Shown: positions 47,034 to 58,354, counted from the stretch's first letter. The stretch is 64,000 bases of DNA from Pomacea canaliculata (GCF_003073045.1 NC_037601.1:8419807-8483806), one strand, 5' to 3'. A program made the numbers and translations. The notes: a model not told the origin generated them from the letters alone.

Positions 47034-48000
47034 ATGAAGTTTGTCCTGCTTCTGTGCGCCTGTGCGGTTGTGTCTTCCGCCCTGGAGCTTCCTAGTCTCA
47101 AGCTGCTGTTGGAGCAGAAACACCAACTGCGTACGAGTAAGTGATCTTTATGTTATTTTCCACCTGGACATGTGGACAATTGCTTCACAGACGCAAACCA
47201 TCCACCCACTCACCCATCCACACGTGCTCTCACGCACGCGCACACACACACACGTCACCAACGGATGCGCTGCACTACACAACTGCACATTTTGTCAACA
47301 AAGAACACAACGACTACTTTAGGCTGCCCATGTCGTAGATATTTATTGTGCTCGGCCAAGGACTTTCACGAGACAACCACAGAAAGCATTCTCACCTGCC
47401 ATGAATACATCTTGTGTACGGCTTGTCCTCCGCTAAACTACCGGGAGGTCACCTTAGCGAGGGAACCAAGTAAATTTGGAGACCGCGGCGGGAACGTCCT
47501 TCCTTCTCGACGGTCGGAATGATTATATACTACCATTGTGAGGGTTTCTCGGGTTGAACACGGTATATTTCTGAACCTTTGTTGTACAGCTGAACATGTC
47601 ACTGTCAATCACTTTTTGTTTCAGATCCGGGAGAGCAATCCTCACTAAAGAAACGGAGTGAGGCACAGCTGGACAAACGTTTGTGGCTCGGGTCCGTAGT
47701 CCACAGTATCGAACATGCAGCTCACAATGTCGGACATGCGGTCGAACATGCAGTTCACAATGTCGTACATGCAGTTCACGATGTCGGACATGCGGCCCAA
47801 GATGTTGGTCATGCAGTAGGAGATATTGTGGGATAGGCTAAGAGTTCAATCCAAAAGGTTCTAAAGGGCATGGAGAGAACAGTCCAAGATCTTGGTCACC
47901 AACTTTCACATTTTACTATCAAGCATTCGGAGTGTATGCAATGATCTCGTTCATGGCGGCTCGACAGTCGTTGCTACTGATGTTACAGCGACCCCAGAGG
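47034..48000 (+). pseudogene. Helix-repeat copy 3, degraded
   Basis: The 103-bp first coding exon (47034-47136; MKFVLLLCACAVVSSALEL) is nearly identical to copy 2. A second exon begins at 47625 and encodes the dibasic sites and an expanded run of VGHAVE / VHDVGHA-type units. The part equal to the C-terminal two-cysteine module is degraded, so this copy looks broken although its promoter and signal exon are well kept. It probably arose with the tandem duplication and decayed later. Confidence 0.65.
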
Positions 48001-48507
48001 GACATCAAACACTTCAAGATCACATCAAATTTTTCGCATACAGAGACGAATAAAATAACGAACAACAATGACTGCCTTTAGTCTTTCATTGTTTCATCTG
48101 TATGTGTTCCAGATAAAATGTATGAAAACATGATGTTTCTTCAATGTGTCTCTGCTGTAGGCCGATCTAAAGCACAAGAACTTAGAAAACTGCTGTCTGC
48201 TGTTCTTCAACTGTCAGTCTTCTTACATTGTTGACTTGGCGCTAAAATTAAACTGAAACATTGTAACCATTCTTTTAGAGATTTTTTTTTTCTGAAATGG
48301 CATTGGTGACTTCAGAAGAAGCAACCTTCCAAAAATCAGAGCATCTTTATTGGAGACTCCATCGTCATCATGTGCACAAGGAGAGTCAAGTGTTTTCACA
48401 TAACGAATGTATCCTGCATGGACCGAAAAATAAAAATTAAAAAAAAATGAATGAAAGAAATTCTGAGGCGCTACATCTACAAGCACGACAGTAAGTAAGA
48501 TAATGGA

Positions 48508-48593
48508 CACGTGAGAAGTCAGCAGGTGAAGCATGTTCAGGTCTCGATATAAATACAGAGTGGCCTGGTATTCGCTATTCTGGGCTTAACAAG
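48508..48593 (+). promoter_or_regulatory. TATA promoter and non-coding exon 1 of helix-repeat gene 4
   Basis: 'cacgtgagaagtcagcagg', a TATAAAT at 48548-48554, and a donor (AAG|GTAAGAA at 48594) match the gene 1 block at 34964-35059. Splicing would lead to the acceptor ttgttgtag before ATG 49168. Confidence 0.65.
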
Positions 48594-49167
48594 GTAAGAA
48601 GGATTATATTTATGTTTGTAGATTCTTTCCCTCTTATTAACCACAAAGTAATATATCGGTAATGCTTTTAAACAGCTATGTAAATCTGTACTTGACCAGA
48701 AAGTTCTAGTTGTTTTCAAATCCTATATAGCTTTTATAGTGAAAGATTTAATGCCGTTGGTAACTGTTATTATGACGCCCCTTGACCTTTTTATAGCTGT
48801 GAGTGGTTAACCTTGTCTAGGAAGTCGGGGTCGAACTCCTTCTCCTGCCTTTTAACACTCTTGAATAATTATTTACATTGCTGGAGAAAAAGTATATTCC
48901 GTCATAGGTTTAAGCAAATCTCGAATCACTGACATCCTGCTCCGAGAGTTAGCTCACTAAGCTCACAGGGATAAATGATCTTTCTAGAATTAGTAGTGTC
49001 TCTGTAAAGCAAGGGTATTTAAAGGAGCTTCTATGGCTTGACTAAAAAAATGGAGAAAATTTGAATAAACACATCCTCCGTCAGGGAAACAAATCCCGAG
49101 TAAACTAACTCAAAATTCCAGTCAAAGAACAGGAACAGTCCTCTCATCTGTTGTTGTAGATATCGCC

Positions 49168-52100
49168 ATGAAGTGGGTCCTGATTCTGTGCGCTTGCGCT
49201 GTCGTGTCGTCCGCCATGAACTTTCCTAGTCTCAAGCTGCTGCTGGAGAAGGAAAAAGAACTGCTGGATAGTGAGTGGTTGTCCCTAGAATTGTCTTCCC
49301 ACTTCATGTAGACAACTGAGTCACAGACGCACACGCGCACACGCGCACACCCCACACTCAGGTATATACACAAACAAACAAACAAACAAACAAACAAACA
49401 AACAAACAAACAAAAAAACAAAAAACAAACAAACAAACAAACAACAACAACCTTTGAGTTTCCATTTGCCCTGGCAGACCCCGAGGAGGTGAGGGAGCTG
49501 CTGGAGAGGCTGTCTGGTGGACGTCACGTGGGCAAACGGCTGTTCCTGAGTCTGGACTCCCTGAAGAGCGCCTTCGACACGGTGGTGGACGGGGTCAAGT
49601 CAGCGGCACACACTGTGGCAGGAGGGGTGGAGACAGCTGTCCACAAGGTGGAGGAGGTCGCCCAGTCGGCCCTCCACGGGTGAGTCTGCAGATGAGATCC
49701 GCAATGTCATTGAGAATTTAGAAATTAACTTTTCATACAGGAACTGTTGTAACATTCTCAAGACAAGGTTTCAACGGCGAGTTAGCCTAACTTGACTGCA
49801 TTGCAATTCCTATAGGAGGGATGAAATGAAGGGACAAAATTAGTGAAAAGTGAAGGACAGCAATATTTACAAAAAGTGGTTGTTTCCCTTAAGCCAGCCA
49901 AACCCCATTAAAGCACATAGCCATAATGTGTCTCCACCCCAACCCACACAAAAAGAATTTAGACCTTGGAGACAAAGAGTTCAGTAATTACAGTTTTATG
50001 GTCACAAACATTTAAAATGTTACCACCACCATCAGACATAATATTAAACCCGTGTTTTAGTCTTTATTGGCAAGTAACTCTTCAAAATGTTCTGCACCTC
50101 TCTCCGTTAGTTTTAAATCCAACCTTTTGTCTTTGGACTCAAAACTCATTTACGGTCATCGAACTTCAATTGTTTGTACACAAAAGAAAGAATGAATCTT
50201 GTTGACAGTAAACCACAAAGGATATTTTCATTAGTGAGAGATCTTTTATCAGTTGGATCGTGAGGCCACACTTCACAGTCCTTGACATACCCGACAGGTT
50301 CTCTCGGTGCCAGAGAGACTCAAAAACATTCTTGATAGCATTCCCAGCAGGCCACGCGTTAGAGAAACTGTCGAGACTTTATTTTTTAATATTACCTTCT
50401 TCACATTTTTTTTGCCTGTGTTTCTGTGTTTGAATATTTTTTTTCTCTATTCTCTTTGCGTGTCAACCCTTTATTACTATCGGCGTTTCACTGAAGACCG
50501 TGAAATCAAACAAAGAAACTTTAAACCTGTGAAATTTGTGGCTGTGATAGTTGTACACATTCTGACTAAAATTTTTTTAATTTTATGCTAGCTACATAAT
50601 TGCTTTCATTTTTATTTCGTCGTCTGATGAACTTCAAATAATTTCCAAAATATATTTACAACAATGAAATTTGTTGTACGATGAAACAGGTCTAAAAATC
50701 CAATTCAAAAACCAAATTTATTAATTTAAAGATTATTTGATAATTCTCACAGATTTTAATTATCGATAAAAATAATCGCAAACTGTCATTCGATATGCAT
50801 GTAAAAATAATCTGTAATAACGATATTATAATTCAGTAAAGATTTAGAACAGTTTTTACCTGCATATTTGGAAAAAAAATGTAACGAACTATTTTCGTTG
50901 AAGATTGCAAAGTTCAGACGCTTATCTTTTTTTCCCATTAGAGTTGAAGATGCAGCGCATGTTGTGGCTGAAAAGGTTAGTAAACCGTTGACAAGTAAGT
51001 TCAAGAAATGGTTTGGGGTGTGCGAAGTACCTAACTTGAGAGCATAAAAACTTTACTCAACACTTTGGTTACCCTCCTTACTCCTTCTTCCTCAGCTGGC
51101 CCCCTCCTTCTCTCCTCCCTCCTGACCTCTTCTCTAGTGTCCCTGGTGTCAGACTCTACTGCAGTCGCTGTTTTTCTTGAAGGTGCTGACTGTCATTTTG
51201 CAGGTGGAAGGAGCAGCTCAGGATGTTGCACACTTCGTTTCAGGGGCAGCACACGATGTCTCTCACTTCTTCTCCAGTGCCGCGGAAAAACTGGCCCCAC
51301 TACTGGATTCGATCGCCAAGGGTAGGTGTTCCATATGGAACTGGAACCATTAGATGCAGGTACCTTTACCTCTGTGTATGTGGATGGCAAATGACTAGCG
51401 CATGGGAATACTGCCAGACTGTGCAATAATCTACTCGAAAAAACTATTCTATCATCACCTTGCACATCTCAAGATAACATCTACACACAGACCGACACAC
51501 TGACACACCCACGCGCATCTAGGGTTGCACGTGCACTGACAAGACAATGCCTGCTCCTTGATCAGCCCGGGCTTAAAAAAAAAAACACTAGGCCTTCTTT
51601 AATCAGAGCAGACCAGAAGAAATTGGAGGATGAACAAAAGAAGAAAACCTCGAGGAACTACATTTCCCTTCTTGTGTCAATACATGCAAACGTCCATCTG
51701 TTCCTAAGTTCGCGAAGAAAATTAAATGATTTTTCATCTTCTTTTTTTTATTCTCCCTTCTGTGTTTTGCTTTCTTTTCCATTATATTTATCTTTATTAT
51801 TTGAATCCTCAAATTGACAAAAAATTGTTGTATTATTTTTGCATGTAATAATTTAGGTCAACTCTTACTTCTTTTATTTTAATTCAGTCGTCCATTAACA
51901 TTTTGAAAGAACAATTTATTGAGTGCTGCTGAATTAATACCCAATGAATATAAAATCAAACATTTTTATATTGTTAGTTATTGTGATGGATTGCTTGTTT
52001 GATGTGCAGTGGCAGGCCCAATAGCACAACAGATTGGCGAAGTGGCACTTCAAGGTAAGTCACGTGACGTGCAGGATGCAGGTCTTTGCCTGAAAAGCCA

Positions 52101-53756
52101 AGAATTTGTTTGATGATGAGTTGAACTGACAGACAGCTCGACTGGACAACAACAAATGTTGGTCAAAGCGGCTGCACGTGTTGAGACAATGAAAAGATTT
52201 CTGCTTGCCTGGTATTGCTTGAAACTTCTGTGGGTCAGCAACCTTCTGAAATATTTGACTCCTAAAAATTATATGGTGAAAGAGCTTACCTAGTCTGTTT
52301 GAAGACGAGCTCATGGTGTACTTATAAAATTTCTGGTTAGTTATATGAAAATATGTGGATCCCCTCATTAGTATTATCGGTTCTTATTGCCTATGTTTTA
52401 TATTGCCGTTCCATACTTATCCAGCTCATTGTAGTCGTTACGATCAGTGCCATTAACGGAAATCATTTTAATCACGATTATAATTATCACAAAAACTCCT
52501 TCTATTATTACTATTGCCATCTTAATTGTCGTCAACATCAAACATCAAAGGCATTGTCTTTTAAAGGTCTCATCTGCATTGGTCCTTCTCAGACACTAGA
52601 CACAAGAAAACGTGTTCAGATCTCGATTAAAAAACAAACGATTCTGTTGAACAAAGAAATGAAGCCATTTTTTTTACTCCTCCCTTCTTCACTTTAAACG
52701 GCGGTTGCATGTTCGCTTGGCATCACATTAGAGAAACATGGAACATCGACCTTCAGGCGCAACCATTTTGTACTGGCCATCTGCTTTACAGCCAGGGCCT
52801 GGCCAGCGACGATCGATAACTCTCGTTCACGATAGCTTCCCCTGAAATAAACTTGCCTTCTGCCCTTTAAATGCGATGCTTGAATGAAATGAAACAAAAA
52901 TATTTATCATGCATTTTCAGTGCTCACAGTAGGAGACGGCGGATGTGTTGTTCATGAACAACTCCTCCTGCACGAGTAGTGCAGCTGCCCGCGCTGCAGC
53001 AGAAAAACAGTTCTTATTTTTAAATCATTTTTGAGTGGGAATTTAAATACAATAATTCGTTTTTTTTTTAATTTCGTGACTTTGAGGGTTTTCCTTACTT
53101 TTTGCTTACAGTATCTTAGCAGACACGCTGCTTGAAAACTTTGACATTATTTTTTGATATGGTATTCTTATTTTTTCTTGCCAATTTATAACATGGCTGA
53201 ATTTTCTCTTCATGTCTCTTGGTAAATTTGTTTACTTCCAATGATGATCGGTCACAGACAACTTTGGTTCTGCGTGTCTGTTGACAGATTGGAACCACGG
53301 CCCGGAGCTGTTGTCCATTTGGGAGAGGCGGCGGTACAGGCAGCCATTGCCGCGGCCGGCAAACGTGACGTCAACATGTACGTCACGTGATGAATATATC
53401 TCCGTTATTAATTATTTACCTTCACTCGATATATCGACTTCTTACACATTAATCACGACATATATATATATATGCACACACAGGGCTGGAGGAGCCGAGA
53501 AAAGATAATTTTAAATGCTGCTCGTTAATTTAAAGTAGATCATCAAATCATTATGACAGCTAATTCCTATTCCTATTTGTGTTTCCATTATAACGCATCC
53601 TGATCGTGGACGATTTTTAACTAAATATTAAACTGTTTAATTAACAGCTTATTAAGCTTTTTGTTTGATGTGGAATCGCTGGGCAGTGAGCACCTGGCAG
53701 GTATCTTCAGCAACGCCGTGCAGACAGAAGTCAAACAAGACGGTGAACACTCGTGA
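49168..53756 (+). CDS. Secreted amphipathic-helix protein, copy 4, multi-exon
   Basis: The 103-bp exon 49168-49270 codes MKWVLILCACAVVSSA plus a Leu/Lys/Glu-rich segment. Exon 49478-49679 gives EEVRELLERLSGG, the KR site, then VKSAAHTVAGGVETAVHKV. Three small exons continue the same helix character: 50942-50975 (EDAAHVVAEK), 51204-51321 (VEGAAQDVAHFVSGAAHDV, then SSAAEKL) and 52010-52054 (IAQQIGEVALQ). These five join in phase with GT-AG sites. Two later exons, 53288-53377 (GEAAVQAAIAAAGKRDVN) and 53648-53756 (LFDVESLGSEHLAGIFSNAV, stop at 53754-53756), join each other in phase. Their link to 52054 does not keep phase and an exon may be missing. Thus the last part is provisional. Where copies 1-3 have one long repeat exon, copy 4 has the repeat cut into small exons by introns. 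Confidence 0.65.
49371..49446 (+). repeat. (ACAA)n microsatellite
   Basis: About eighteen units of caaa/acaa just upstream of the second coding exon of gene 4. A shorter CAA tract is at the matching place of gene 2 (about 41997-42014), so the tract is ancestral to both. Confidence 0.95.
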
Positions 53757-54179
53757 AGCAGACGATCGCCGCATTCAGTGGTAAAGGATGAGGGGAGAAA
53801 AGTCCAAACATTTCATCGAGTCAACTTATTACACTAGAACAATCATTGATAACTGTATCTCGGTATCTCCAGACCCTGGCCGGTTTGTACATAGTAATCT
53901 TGGTTTACCCAACCCTGACTGTTCACACTTTCTAAATCTGGGATTACTAGCGAGTTGCATATTGCAGATAAAAGGGAAAGCTCATAGCCTATGGGTAGTT
54001 ACTAGTAAGTGGTTTCAACGTGTTTAGTGCATCGGAAAGGGAAGGTAAACCAAAACCCTCTTTCATACCGCCTTTATACATTGTTAAATAAAATTTAATC
54101 TAGGATTCTAATTGACCCTCAAACTCTTTTCTAAGATATATGCAACAATGTATATATTTACATTATTTGCAACTTTATC
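53757..54179. other. Non-coding flank after helix-repeat gene 4
   Basis: No domain or exon was recognised. AATAAA near 54088 could serve as a poly(A) signal. Confidence 0.4.
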
Positions 54180-54545
54180 ACTTAGACATAACATTTGTTC
54201 TAATACAGATAAAATGCTGACCTAAAGTCAGGAGTAAGACAAGCTGACCAGCACCTTCAAGCGGGTTAGTGATCCTCGGGTAGCAGCACGTGACTTCCTG
54301 GGTGTCCCTTATCAACGGATCTGAGGAGGATGGAGGGTGAGCGATGCCAGGGAGAGGGAGGTTAAATAATGTTTTATGCGCCAGCAGCTGAAGTTTATGA
54401 TAAGGCCAAAGCATCCCAGCCCTGTAAACAGGTGACACATAAACAAAAAAGAACAGCGTGCCAAGACGAGATCTCGGAACGAGTACAGCCAGTCTCACTG
54501 TACTAGTGTCCACCTGTTAACCTCTGCGCCATCGGGTCGCCTGCG
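54180..54545 (-). mobile_element. tRNA-derived SINE
   Basis: The minus strand begins GCGACCCGATGGCGCAGAGG, an A-box (TGGCGCAGAGGTTAA). About 45 bases later comes a B-box-like GTTCCGAGATCTCG. The body continues towards about 54180. The long open frame on this strand is a by-product of the element. Confidence 0.65.
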
Positions 54546-55109
54546 AGTGACGGGAGGAGATAAGACGACAAGATATCTCCCTCATCCGAACGTACCTTCT
54601 GTTCTCTGATATACACTATCTACTATCCATATTTTACACTATACAGTTGTACTTCCAGTAGATTCTAGATTTAATATTTTTTACACAAATATGATAGTTG
54701 CATTCATCACAGCAAAATTGTCAAAATTTACAATTAACAGTTTTTACATTATTTAATTCACATTTATAACAATTAATAATCTTTAGCAACATTAATTAAT
54801 GTGCAGAGACAGGAGCACTCTCACTGAACCTCAGCGACGTGGCACAACATCATCGGCAAGTCTGTCAACAAGTTCGCAGCGTGAGTTGCTTTGTCGCTTT
54901 TCTCTCTTTCCCGTGTGAGTGTGAAGTGTGAAAGTGAACCTTGCTATGTGATCACGTGATGTGTGGATATGGTGACTGTGATAACATGATGTGTCACAAC
55001 GTGCTGTGTGATAACGTAGGTACAAAACGTGAGTGTCACGTGATATTCACGTCCCTCGCACGTCTCTGTCTCTTGTCAATGAGAGCTGCTGTACGTGAGG
55101 TTGAGAATT
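54546..55109. other. AT-rich spacer with a possible exon at 54808-54881
   Basis: After 'attaatgtgcag' a frame reads GALSLNLSDVAQ and another NIIGKSVNKFAA before a GTGAGT donor at 54882. It looks exon-like but no partner exon is clear. It may belong to the helix-repeat cluster. Confidence 0.25.
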
Positions 55110-55410
55110 GATGACAATATCCGTCACAATATTGATGAGCAATATCCGTCAAAATATTGATGACAAATATCCATCAAAATATTGATGACAATACCATCAA
55201 ATATTGATGACAATATCCTCAAAATATTGATGACAATATCCATCAAAATATTGATGACAATATCCGTCAAAATATTGATGACAATATCCATCAAAATATT
55301 GATGACAATATCCGTCAAAATATTGATGACAATATCCATCAAAAATTGATGACAATATCCGTGACAATGTTGATGACAACATCCATCAAAATATTGACGA
55401 CATATCCATC
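55110..55410 (+). repeat. 24-bp minisatellite
   Basis: Roughly a dozen units of 'gacaatatccatcaaaatattgat'-type sequence with small losses in some units. Neighbouring units alternate between 'atccatc' and 'atccgtc', hinting at a 48-base higher-order unit. Confidence 0.95.
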
Positions 55411-55470
55411 AAGCACCAATTCGCTAGAAAGTCGTCACGTGACTGTCGCCATGTTCACTAAATTGCCGCG

Positions 55471-55692
55471 ATGCAGACGTCTCGGCGTTTCACTAATTAC
55501 ACGGAGGTTCCTCTTACAATTCCCTATGGCGTGTCCTCGGCCTCTGTTTATGTCATCTTGAAAAATACTTTTTCCAGCGTTGCCATAGAGACAAGAAATG
55601 GAGGTGCCTTCGAGTTCGACAATTTCATTTTTACGGAAGAGCACAAACGATCATTTAAACACTTTCTTGGCGAGTTACTCTCCTTAAAATAA
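55471..55692 (+). CDS. Small unassigned ORF, 73 residues
   Basis: The frame MQTSRRFTNYTEVPL... ends LGELLSLK and has balanced codon use. It is directly followed by AATAAA overlapping its stop, as in a compact terminal exon; 'cgatgcag' at its start could also be an acceptor. No domain is recognised and no upstream exon was found. It could be chance. Confidence 0.25.
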   Translation: MQTSRRFTNYTEVPLTIPYGVSSASVYVILKNTFSSVAIETRNGGAFEFDNFIFTEEHKRSFKHFLGELLSLK

Positions 55693-56323
55693 AACTATTG
55701 CTTCGAGGTGGGGATGGAGGGTAGGAGAGGCTTAAACAGCGTGCAGCGATGGATTGTAAATCACACAGGCTGTTTAGAGGGTCAAGGCTGGACATCTCTC
55801 ATTCCCAGACTGTCAGGAATCTCGGTCATTGTCGACAAATCATTGTCTCTCTGATCTCACATCAATGCAGTTTGCTGATCCGTCTTTCTCGAGCTTCTCG
55901 AGATCAGTAGCGCCCAACCTTGGCTGTCAGTTTTCCAAACCAAAATCTCATGTCTGCTTGGGTGTCGTCCCGGGTGGATTATTGCAACTGTCTATTTGTC
56001 GATTTCCGTAACTAGGACTGGACAAAACAGAGACCTTGTATGGTCTTCCGTGGGCGACAAGCAGACCATGCCACATCCTCGTGCACAATCTGCTCTCTCC
56101 ACTCAATTACTCCTCCTCCCCCTCATCATCATTGCCAGGAGAATCATTATCTTTGATACAATCAAAGAAATATAGCTTTTGCATCTATCTATCTGTGTGT
56201 GTGTGTGTGCGCGCGTGAATGAGAGGGTACAGAAGGAGAGAGCTTAAATAATAGTTATCTTGTGAGCCTTCTTTGTCTTGTTTGTTGATATTTTTTTTAC
56301 CACCAACCACCATTTGCCCACAG
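55693..56323. other. Non-coding stretch
   Basis: It contains a (GT)n run at about 56196-56214. No coding sequence was recognised. Confidence 0.4.
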
Positions 56324-56504
56324 AAACTGAAGGAGATGCTGAGCTGAGTGCAGCCACACATGAGAAGAGGTTTCTGCTCGACAACCTGCTTGGTCTCATC
56401 CACATCGGCGAACAGCAGTTGTCGAACCTTCTGGGTAGCTTGGAGGCGCTGGCCTCGACCTCCTCCAGCCGACCCTGGACAAACGTGCGCACCATCGCCC
56501 AGAC
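56324..56504 (+). CDS. Candidate internal exon, helix-repeat-like
   Basis: Between acceptor 'ttgcccacag' and donor ACG|GTGAGG lies an open frame: ETEGDAELSAATHEKRFLLD, then LLGLIHIGEQQLSNLLGSLEAL. The KR dibasic followed by an amphipathic Leu-rich helix recalls the KRL(F/W) start of the helix domain in the cluster genes. No signal exon was found nearby, so it may be a distal exon of gene 4 or part of another copy. Confidence 0.4.
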
Positions 56505-57183
56505 GGTGAGGCCCTGTGTTCACATCATTGACTGCCACTGTCACAGCTTGAACATGTCACTGCCACTGACACAACACGTCCTACCACGTGATCCTATCCT
56601 CTGCGCATGCGTTTGACACCGACTATTTCTAATGACAACAGAAAAACCTGTTTAAAAAGTAATTTTCTGTGATTTTGAAGTGTTTTGACATGAACTCTCT
56701 CTCTCTCTGTGTCTCTCTCTCTTTCATACATATTCACATAAATCTCTGTCACTCCCTTACACACGTGCCTGAAAAGAATTTTTGAGGACTTTTTTGGTGT
56801 TAGAAAGTATACTTTAATCAATGCATTGAATGAATAAGTATGATTAATTATCGATCTCTACAAAAGAAAAGTTAGTCTTTTCAAAGCTTTGATCATTATT
56901 AAAATAATAATATCTTTTTCTTGAATTCCTTCACCAAAATGAGACCCATAAAATTTGACAAATGAGAATTAACAATACTTTTTTTTTATTATTTTCTGTA
57001 TTGACGTATTCATCTCAGGTACTCTCCCCTTATCCTTTACCCCGAGAAAGGAAATTATTTCGAAATGGAGTTACCGGTACTTGATAGGAAAGTGACAAAA
57101 GATGGAGCGATGTGGAAGAACAGTGGATGGGATTTTCAATAATAAAACAGGTAAAGACAATATTATATCTTGTGTCCAAACAG

Positions 57184-57232
57184 CTTCTGAACAACTCCGG
57201 CTCGGTGACCGCTGCTCAGGTGCTACAAGCGT
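57184..57232 (+). CDS. Candidate small exon
   Basis: After 'tgtgtccaaacag' the frame LLNNSGSVTAAQVLQA runs to a GTGAGA donor at 57233. A second candidate follows at 57255-57313 (AVGGLYQQILTLARGLGC) between a 'ccccttaccag' acceptor and GTCTAG. Both look helical and could continue the exon at 56324-56504, but the second join does not keep phase. Confidence 0.3.
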
Positions 57233-58127
57233 GAGAGTGCTGTCCCCTTACCAGGAGCAGTTGGGGGCTTGTATCAGCAGATCCTCACCCTGGCTCGTGG
57301 TCTGGGCTGCAGGTCTAGAAGATCCCATCTTCACGTGCGCACACCACCTCATGCAGCACGTGTGCGCTGAGTGCTAGAGGCAGCGAAGGCAGAGATTAAA
57401 GAACCTGATAAAGGGTTTCGAGTTGCTCTTGTTTCAGCTTTGGATAAAAGCGATGCCGCCCCTCCCTTCACCTTTTTCCGGCCCCTCTCTCGTGTTGTAT
57501 GGATTTTCCGAACGAAGCTGAAGGCTATCTTGTGGGTCTTCCGGCGGGAAATTGGTGCACTCTGGGAAAATAAGCATGGTCATTACTGCTAACTGGTATT
57601 ACACTGGCTTATTGCTTGCAACTAGACGAAATAGCGGCATTTGCGACAGAAAGGTATGGTAGTATGGGGAAATGAATCCCGATGGTAGAGATAAAATCTT
57701 TGTTTTGAAGACAGACAAAGTTTGAAAGGTAACAAGCGTTCTTTGAAATAGGAGAGTTTAAAAGTTTGAAAGAAACACAACACTACCTTGGGGATGAGGT
57801 GAGTATATAGGTTCACATGTTTGCTCACAGCGTAGCAACAAAACATGTTTTCTAAATAGCTTCTCGTGATCATTTCACAAAATGTGATATAATATAAAAT
57901 GTGATGTTGTGAAAAAATTGTACTTTCTGTTTACAAGAAGACAAAGTTTTCTCATTTCTGAATAGTGTTTATGCACTCACACATGAGATGTGATACACTA
58001 CCTCAAGAATTTTTGAAACCTCCTGTCTTCTCTCATTTTCCCTTCATTATTTTAGAACGGAGAAAATATTACAAGCAAAACTGTCCCTACGGTGATTTTA
58101 TGTGTTTACTTGAATGTGCTTCTGACT

Positions 58128-58351
58128 AGGTGACATCACCAGATGGAGAGTTCATGGGTTGTCTGACCCGACATCATGGACTGTCTTGTGGACATGTTGT
58201 CGCCATAGTCTTACTACTCTCAGAGAATCACTCTTGTCTGTACAACCACTCACCTTCATCAGGCGAGACAAGTCACCTCCCCCTTAATTACGGCTTCGGT
58301 CTGGTAGAGGTCGAGAAGAGTTTGCGGGTTTATTTGGAAAGACTGTTCTAG
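58128..58351 (+). CDS. Fragment with chymotrypsin-fold-like GHVV motif
   Basis: After an acceptor-like 'cttctgactag', the frame reads DGEFMGCLTRHHGLSCGHVV and later LNYGFGLVEVEKSL, with a stop at 58349-58351. A strand-turn followed by (T/S)C(G/A)HVV is the usual neighbourhood of the catalytic His in trypsin-like domains of uncharacterised invertebrate proteins. The Asp and Ser regions were not seen, so this is at most a partial exon or relic. Confidence 0.3.
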
Positions 58352-58354
58352 AAG

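Larger units (their letters stand above)
45010..48240 (+). repeat. Tandem segmental duplication, copy B
   Basis: Direct repeat of copy A, offset about 5.4 kb at the left and 5.66 kb at the coding exon. It contains helix-repeat copy 3. Differences from copy A are scattered substitutions, lack of the 42.7-44.58 kb segment, and growth of a 10-base minisatellite. Confidence 0.85.

Noticed and set aside
39590-48240. Long direct repeats taken as LTRs of one element
   Set aside because: The repeated segments hold a host promoter and spliced secreted-protein exons, with no capsid, protease, integrase or tRNA primer site; this is a segmental duplication.
54178-54513. 111-codon minus-strand ORF with hydrophobic stretch
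   Set aside because: It coincides with a tRNA-derived SINE on that strand.
55124-55382. Minus-strand ORFs reading DIVINIL repeats
   Set aside because: They are the translation of the 24-bp minisatellite.
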